From assembly GCA_902557415.1 (NCBI GenBank), contig CACEAA010000001.1:86001-150000 (forward strand): 64,000 bases of DNA. Direction: 5' to 3'. This stretch comes from an uncultured Pseudomonadota bacterium. Lineage in GTDB: Bacteria; Pseudomonadota; Gammaproteobacteria; Ga0077536. Below are positions 59,491 to 64,000 of this stretch, piece by piece. The position numbers and the translations under genes are program-made. The notes beneath the pieces were generated by a model, which searched no databases, was not told the DNA's origin, and saw only the letters and a list, made by a program, of their open reading frames with translations. Position 1 is the stretch's first letter, and each line of letters opens with the position of its first letter.

Positions 59491-60096
59491 ATGGGAAATG
59501 CTATTACCCTCTATGGTTCTGGTGGAGCACGATCTTTGAGATGCCGCTGGGTCTTAAGTGAACTAGAGTTAGAGTATGAATATATAGATGAGTCTGGGCT
59601 AATCGGTAGCGATAGATTGCGGAAATTTCATCCTCAGTCAAAGATTCCAGCGGCGGTCATAAATGGTATCGTAGTGTTTGAGTCGAGTGCTATTTGTAGT
59701 TATCTGTGTGAGCTGAACAAGGGTGCGGGTTTGATAGCCTCGCCAGGCTCTCCTGATCGTGCTCTGCATGACCAATGGGTGTCCTTTGCACAATCTGAAG
59801 TTGAGGGCTATTTGTGGAGTAATATCAAGCATAAGAGCCTTTACCCAGAAGAGATGCGAGTACCCGAAGTAATTAATGCAAACATTAGAGAGATACATGC
59901 AGGACTTAAAGTGATGGATGCAGCCCTGAGAAATTCAGAATATCTCGTCGGAAATAAATTTAGTGTTACGGATATCATTGTCGGCTGGACTATTAATTGG
60001 GCAAGGCGTTCCGATTTATTAGGAGATTACCAGGCACTCTCGCAGTACCTTAGTCGGCTATTCCAACGCCAACATTGTATGTTGAACCCCGATTAA
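59491..60096 (+). CDS. Glutathione S-transferase family protein
   Basis: A 201-residue protein with an N-terminal thioredoxin-like domain (ITLYGSGGARSLRCRWVLSELEL, then KIPAAVINGIVVFESSAICSYL with the cis-Pro and ESxAI glutathione-binding motif) and a helical C-terminal domain (YLVGNKFSVTDIIVGWTINWA). ATG 59491 follows ATAGGAG. The subclass is not clear; general detoxification or maleylacetoacetate-isomerase-like roles are possible. Glutathione use fits with AdhC/FghA. Confidence 0.9.
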   Translation: MGNAITLYGSGGARSLRCRWVLSELELEYEYIDESGLIGSDRLRKFHPQSKIPAAVINGIVVFESSAICSYLCELNKGAGLIASPGSPDRALHDQWVSFAQSEVEGYLWSNIKHKSLYPEEMRVPEVINANIREIHAGLKVMDAALRNSEYLVGNKFSVTDIIVGWTINWARRSDLLGDYQALSQYLSRLFQRQHCMLNPD

Positions 60097-60153
60097 GAAT
60101 ACAGACAGTTTCATAGAGTTTGAAGCAGAGTTTAAACATGAGGTGATTGGTCA

Positions 60154-60603
60154 GTGGTGTCAGATATTGCTTGGATGAGAGAGGCAATTTTGTTGGCGAG
60201 AAAAGCTGGTGAAATCGGAGAGGTTCCTGTTGGCGCAATTTTAGTGGTTGATGAAAAAATGGTGAGTGGCGCTCATAATTACACCATTAAACATACTGAT
60301 CCGACAGCGCATGCAGAGATTATAGTTCTACGCGATGCAGCAAAGATCCTAGGGAATTATCGTATGGTTGATGCAACACTTTATGTCACATTAGAGCCGT
60401 GTGCCATGTGCGCTGGAGCGATTGTACAAGCTAGGTTGAAGCGAGTCGTTTTCGGTGCGAAAGACTCTCGCGGGGGAGCCATTGTTAGTGGGGTTGATGT
60501 GCTACAAAATCCTTTGCTTAATCATCGAGCTGAGTTTTTAGGAGGTGTTGAAGAAAGTCAATGCTCCCAGTTATTAAAGGACTTTTTTCAATCACGACGG
60601 TAA
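60154..60603 (+). CDS. tadA: tRNA-specific adenosine deaminase TadA
   Basis: Converts A34 to inosine in tRNA-Arg(ACG). The 149-residue protein starts at GTG 60154 with GAGGTGA eight nt upstream. Zinc ligands and catalytic glutamate: HAE (H53, E55) in PTAHAEIIVLRDAA and C83, C86 in LEPCAMCAGAIVQ. DSRGGAIVSGVDVL and LNHRAEFLGG are TadA-specific. Followed by pncC after 14 nt. Confidence 0.97.
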   Translation: MVSDIAWMREAILLARKAGEIGEVPVGAILVVDEKMVSGAHNYTIKHTDPTAHAEIIVLRDAAKILGNYRMVDATLYVTLEPCAMCAGAIVQARLKRVVFGAKDSRGGAIVSGVDVLQNPLLNHRAEFLGGVEESQCSQLLKDFFQSRR

Positions 60604-60617
60604 TAGAAGGGGGGGGA

Positions 60618-61121
60618 ATGAGCAAGCTAGTAGAGTTAACAAATCGGGTAGAGCACTCAGTGGTGGAATTGGCAGAGTGTTTGAAACAGAGGGGTTGGTT
60701 CGCAGGTACTGCGGAATCGTGTACCGGAGGATGGATCGCGCAGATGTTAACGGCTGCTGCTGGCAGCTCATCTTGGTTTGAAAGTGGGATTGTGACTTAT
60801 TCAAACGCTGCAAAGATAAATTTATTGGGCGTCGATCCTATGACCATCGAACGTCATGGGGCCGTGAGTGGAGAAACTGCCGAACAAATGGTCACTGGTT
60901 TGATAAAGAATACTGGCGTTGAGGTTGGTGTGGCCGTCACTGGCATTGCCGGACCGTCGGGTGGGACTAGCGACAAACCAGTAGGTTTGGTGTGGTTCGG
61001 GTTTGCGATATCCGGACGGAGTACATACTCCACTCCGAGGGTGTTCTCGGGCAATCGGCAAGCTGTTAGGTTGCAAGCAGTGGATTACGCCCTACTAGAA
61101 ATGATCCGCCTGTTAGCCTGA
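60618..61121 (+). CDS. pncC: Nicotinamide-nucleotide amidase (CinA C-terminal type)
   Basis: Deamidates NMN in pyridine nucleotide recycling. ATG 60618 with a strong purine run upstream gives 167 residues; the longer frame from 60561 overlaps tadA and is not conserved. Motifs: GTAESCTGGWIAQMLTAAAGSS, GIVTYSNAAKINLLGV, AVTGIAGPSGGTSDKPVGLVW and a C-terminal FSGNRQAVRLQAVDYAL. Only the amidase domain, no MoaB-like half. The pncC-recA-recX order is typical for gammaproteobacteria. Confidence 0.96.
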   Translation: MSKLVELTNRVEHSVVELAECLKQRGWFAGTAESCTGGWIAQMLTAAAGSSSWFESGIVTYSNAAKINLLGVDPMTIERHGAVSGETAEQMVTGLIKNTGVEVGVAVTGIAGPSGGTSDKPVGLVWFGFAISGRSTYSTPRVFSGNRQAVRLQAVDYALLEMIRLLA

Positions 61122-61241
61122 GTGTTAATAGGTTGTGCATATCCCATTTACGGTGGGCATAATTGCCTGCGATAATATTCGTTTTGGGGCATAATGTAAG
61201 CTGTAATTAAAACTGGTCGTATGATTTGAGAGGCAGAGCTG
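61122..61241 (+). promoter_or_regulatory. recA upstream region with spaced direct repeat and no LexA box
   Basis: No CTGT-N8-ACAG site is present in these 120 nt. A 9-bp direct repeat GGGCATAAT occurs at 61155-61163 and 61187-61195, 32 bp apart (about three helical turns); the second copy contains CATAAT, a possible -10. GATAAT at 61171 is another -10 candidate. GAGAGGCAGAG supplies the ribosome site. The repeats may be operator sites of an unknown regulator. Confidence 0.4.
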
Positions 61242-62282
61242 ATGGACGATAATAAGCAAAAAGCACTGGGTGCCGCCCTTTCCCAAATTGAGAAGCAATT
61301 TGGAACGGGTTCTATTATGAGAATGGGCGATGAAGGTTCTCTCCCTGACGTAGAGGCTGTCTCAACTGGCTCGTTAGCTCTTGATACCGCATTGGGTGTG
61401 GGTGGGCTACCAAGAGGCCGAGTAGTTGAAATATACGGGCCAGAATCGTCTGGTAAGACTACTCTTACATTGCATGTGGTGGCAGAGATGCAAAAAATAG
61501 GAGGGACGGCTGCTTTTATCGATGCAGAGCATGCTTTAGACCCACAGTATGCGGGTCGGCTGGGTGTGAATGTCGATGATTTATTGGTTTCCCAACCTGA
61601 CACAGGAGAGCAAGCCTTAGAAATTACTGACATGCTAGTGAGATCAGGCGCGGTTGACGTGGTTGTGGTTGACTCTGTCGCCGCCCTAACCCCGAAAGCA
61701 GAAATCGAGGGTGAAATGGGTGATCACCATGTTGGGTTACAGGCGCGTCTGATGTCTCAAGCTCTCAGGAAGTTGACATCAAATATTAAACGATCCAACA
61801 CTTTAGTAATTTTCATTAATCAAATAAGAATGAAGATAGGAGTGATGTTCGGTAGCCCCGAAACAACCACAGGTGGTAATGCACTTAAATTCTACTCATC
61901 TGTCCGTCTAGATATCAGAAGAATAGGCGCGTTGAAAAGAGGTGACGAGATTGTTGGGAATGAAACGCGTGTAAAGGTTGTCAAAAATAAGGTGGCGCCA
62001 CCCTTTAAACAGGCACAATTCGATATTTTATATAATGAAGGTATTTCGTTAGAGAGCGAACTTATTGAGTTAGGCGTTACACACGGTTTTATGGAAAAAA
62101 CCGGGGCGTGGTACAGCTACAATGGCGAACGACTGGGTCAGGGTAAAGAGAATGTGCGACAATATCTCAAAGAAAATGACAAAATAAAAGAAGCCTTAGA
62201 AGCTTCAGTTCGTGCTAAATTAATTCCAGAGAGTAAGTCTGGTGGTTCGGAAAGCCCTCTGGAAGCAACGGCTGAAAGCTGA
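61242..62282 (+). CDS. recA: Recombinase RecA
   Basis: Strand-exchange ATPase and SOS coprotease. The 346-residue protein starts at ATG 61242. Walker [10 protein letters not shown] at residues 66-74, then [38 protein letters not shown], and [27 protein letters not shown] (L2 loop region). The C-terminal tail is acidic as usual. Its stop overlaps the open recX frame (CTGA), suggesting coupled translation. Confidence 0.98.
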   Translation: MDDNKQKALGAALSQIEKQFGTGSIMRMGDEGSLPDVEAVSTGSLALDTALGVGGLPRGRVVEIYGPESSGKTTLTLHVVAEMQKIGGTAAFIDAEHALDPQYAGRLGVNVDDLLVSQPDTGEQALEITDMLVRSGAVDVVVVDSVAALTPKAEIEGEMGDHHVGLQARLMSQALRKLTSNIKRSNTLVIFINQIRMKIGVMFGSPETTTGGNALKFYSSVRLDIRRIGALKRGDEIVGNETRVKVVKNKVAPPFKQAQFDILYNEGISLESELIELGVTHGFMEKTGAWYSYNGERLGQGKENVRQYLKENDKIKEALEASVRAKLIPESKSGGSESPLEATAES

Positions 62283-62743
62283 TTGACGAACAGGCGAAGT
62301 TAGCTCGAAAATTCGCGCTTGATTGCTTAGCGCGGCGCGAGCATGGTTATGCCGAGTTGGCATCCAAGTTGTTGGAGAAGGGCTTTGCGAGTGAGTGCGT
62401 CAGTATTACCTTGGAGACACTCCAGGACGAAGATCTTCAGAGTGATTATAGATTTTCTGAGGGCTATGTAAGGTACCGCGGGCGTCGAGGGTTTGGCCCA
62501 AAACATATCTCGCTTGATTTGGAGAAACGAGGAGTGAGTAGTGCGGTGATTAGCAAAGCATTTGCCGCAGCTGAGGTTGATTTTTGCGAGATCGCTGCTT
62601 CCGCTTTTAGAAAAAAATTCTCAGCTAAAGCAAAAAATTTGGCCGAGAAAGCGCGTCAACAGCGTTTTATGGAGTATAGGGGTTTTTTGTCTGAGCACAT
62701 TCAATACGCTCTTGATAATGGTATAGAAGATGAAAACATCTGA
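62279..62743 (+). CDS. recX: Regulatory protein RecX with non-standard start codon
   Basis: Inhibits RecA filament growth. The frame opens after TGA 62273-62275. The conserved N-terminal repeat ([25 protein letters not shown]) is encoded from 62312 on, but no ATG, GTG or TTG lies upstream of it in frame; the candidates are CTG 62279 (overlapping the recA stop as CTGA) or ATT 62282. A TTG at 62357 would delete this first helical repeat. From CTG the product is 154 residues, a normal RecX length. Other motifs: [21 protein letters not shown]. It overlaps alaS by 14 nt. Confidence 0.85.
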   Translation: MIDEQAKLARKFALDCLARREHGYAELASKLLEKGFASECVSITLETLQDEDLQSDYRFSEGYVRYRGRRGFGPKHISLDLEKRGVSSAVISKAFAAAEVDFCEIAASAFRKKFSAKAKNLAEKARQQRFMEYRGFLSEHIQYALDNGIEDENI

Positions 62744-64000
62744 AATAAGAGAAGCATTCCTCGAATTTTTTATGGAGAATGGACATAAGAAGGTTGTAAG
62801 TAGTTCTCTAGTTCCCGCAGACGATCCGACCTTACTTTTCACAAATGCTGGGATGGTCCAGTTTAAAGATGTTTTCCTTGGGTCGAGTGATCTGGGGGTT
62901 AAACGGGCTGTTTCGTCCCAACGCTGCGTTCGAGCGGGCGGTAAACATAATGATTTGGATAATGTGGGTTATACAGCGCGGCACCATACATTTTTTGAGA
63001 TGCTGGGTAATTTTAGTTTTGGGGACTATTTTAAACGAGATGCTATTGAGTTTGGTTGGCGGTTTCTAACTGAGAGACTGGGAATACCTAGTGATAAGTT
63101 GTGGGTGACGGTATTCGAGGATGATACGGAAGCTGAGAGAATCTGGTTAGAGGAAATCGGCGTTTCTCCCGATAATTTTTCTAAGTGCGGTGAGAAAGAT
63201 AACTTCTGGATGATGGGTGATACTGGTCCCTGTGGTCCCTGTTCCGAAATCTTTTATGACCATGGGCCTGATATCCCAGGAGGTCCTCCAGGTAGCCCCG
63301 ACGAAGACGGTGACCGTTACGTGGAGATCTGGAATCTGGTGTTTATGCAGTACGAGCGTTCTGCAAATGGAGATTTAAAATCTATTCCCGCTCCCTCGGT
63401 AGATACTGGGATGGGACTAGAACGTATAGCGGCGGTGATGCAAGGTGTTCATAACAATTATGATATTGATCTGTTTAAAAATCTAATTGAAGAAATACGA
63501 AAGTATTGTACGGGGCACAAGTCTGAATTGGCGTCGCTACGAGTTATAGCTGACCATATCCGTTCTAGCGTTTTTCTTTGCGCGGACGGCGTAATTCCGT
63601 CAAATGAAGGTCGCGGATACGTATTGCGTCGCATTATCCGCAGAGCGCTACGTCATGGTTATAAATTGGATATAAATGACCTTTTTTTCCATAAATTAGT
63701 AGATAGCTTAGTAAAGGAAATGGGGAGTGCTTATCCTTTATTAAATAAAAAACAGTCTATGATTACCGAAATGTTGAAACTTGAAGAGCAACGTTTCGCG
63801 ACTACTTTAGAGCAAGGAATGCATATTTTAGAAAATGCAATTTCCGGTTTAACGACTAAGGTCCTAGATGGGGCAACCGTTTTCAAACTATACGACACAT
63901 ACGGCTTTCCGTACGATCTTACAGCAGATATCGCGCGGGAGCGAGGGCTAACATTAGATGTTGCTGGTTTTGAGGAAGCAATGGATGCACAAAGGATACG
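62730..64000 (+). CDS. alaS: Alanine-tRNA ligase, N-terminal part (cut by window end)
   Basis: Charges tRNA-Ala. ATG 62730 opens a frame that stays open to the window end (about 423 residues of the usual 870). N-terminus [21 protein letters not shown]; class II motifs in [69 protein letters not shown] and [31 protein letters not shown] marks the start of the tRNA-recognition region. The editing and C-Ala domains lie outside. Confidence 0.97.
   Translation, partial: MKTSEIREAFLEFFMENGHKKVVSSSLVPADDPTLLFTNAGMVQFKDVFLGSSDLGVKRAVSSQRCVRAGGKHNDLDNVGYTARHHTFFEMLGNFSFGDYFKRDAIEFGWRFLTERLGIPSDKLWVTVFEDDTEAERIWLEEIGVSPDNFSKCGEKDNFWMMGDTGPCGPCSEIFYDHGPDIPGGPPGSPDEDGDRYVEIWNLVFMQYERSANGDLKSIPAPSVDTGMGLERIAAVMQGVHNNYDIDLFKNLIEEIRKYCTGHKSELASLRVIADHIRSSVFLCADGVIPSNEGRGYVLRRIIRRALRHGYKLDINDLFFHKLVDSLVKEMGSAYPLLNKKQSMITEMLKLEEQRFATTLEQGMHILENAISGLTTKVLDGATVFKLYDTYGFPYDLTADIARERGLTLDVAGFEEAMDAQRI

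Noticed and set aside
61201-61216. CTGTAATTAAAACTGG as a LexA box before recA
   Set aside because: The second half should read ACAG at this spacing; it reads CTGG, so only one side matches.

Overview
The window is a dense, AT-leaning chromosomal segment from a gammaproteobacterium. Gene order argues for this: asd-fimV-truA-trpFBA-accD-folC-dedD-cvpA-purF, pyrG-kdsA-eno-ftsB-ispDF, gyrA-pheA-tyrA-aroA-cmk-rpsA-ihfB, glyA-nrdR-ribD-ribE-ribB-ribH-nusB-thiL and pncC-recA-recX-alaS are all blocks known from Pseudomonas-like gammaproteobacteria. Intergenic gaps are short, many genes overlap by 1-14 nt, and UUG/GUG starts are frequent, which suggests a compact, perhaps streamlined marine-type genome (inference). 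I saw no rRNA, tRNA, CRISPR array, insertion sequence, prophage or integron.

Layout. 1-11.5 kb: 3' end of asd, a drastically shortened FimV, truA, the trpFBA genes, accD, folC, dedD, cvpA, purF, a serine-glyoxylate aminotransferase (sgaA) and a peroxiredoxin closed by a good intrinsic terminator. 11.6-13.3 kb (minus): formate-THF ligase. 13.6-18.9 kb: pyrG, kdsA, eno, ftsB, ispD, ispF. 18.9-25.8 kb (minus): an apparent operon of an aldo/keto reductase, purB, purL and an Smr protein. 25.8-27.7 kb: RNase T and a convergent mtaD-like amidohydrolase that has lost its metal ligands. 27.9-37.8 kb: gyrA, aromatic amino acid genes, cmk, rpsA, ihfB, lapA, pyrF. 37.8-42.2 kb: mfd and a convergent DUF815 ATPase. 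42.4-49.2 kb: glyA, nrdR, riboflavin genes (including a RibB with a degenerate RibA half), nusB, thiL. 49.2-60.1 kb is the most accessory part: HpaI-type aldolase plus RraA-like protein, a small secreted protein, photolyase, FMN 2-hydroxyacid oxidase, formaldehyde oxidation pair adhC-fghA, DjlA-like protein, methyltransferase, secreted NTF2-like protein, acetoacetate decarboxylase family protein, PPOX-fold protein and a GST. 60.1-64 kb: tadA, pncC, recA, recX and the 5' part of alaS.

How the genes work together. Most are housekeeping: nucleotides (purF, purL, purB, pyrG, pyrF, cmk), aromatic amino acids, riboflavin, isoprenoids and LPS. A scattered theme is one-carbon metabolism: sgaA, fhs, glyA, adhC and fghA would together oxidise formaldehyde to formate, load it onto tetrahydrofolate, make serine and transaminate it with glyoxylate, i.e. 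part of a serine-cycle-like route (inference).

I did not find an obvious new defence or mobile system. The best leads are the metal-site-less mtaD paralogue beside gyrA, the mini-FimV, an apparent lack of a LexA box at recA together with a spaced direct repeat there, a natural Asn at the quinolone-determining GyrA position, a perfect 24-bp palindrome inside purL, and two genes (recX, adhC) whose conserved N-termini have no AUG/GUG/UUG in the expected place.
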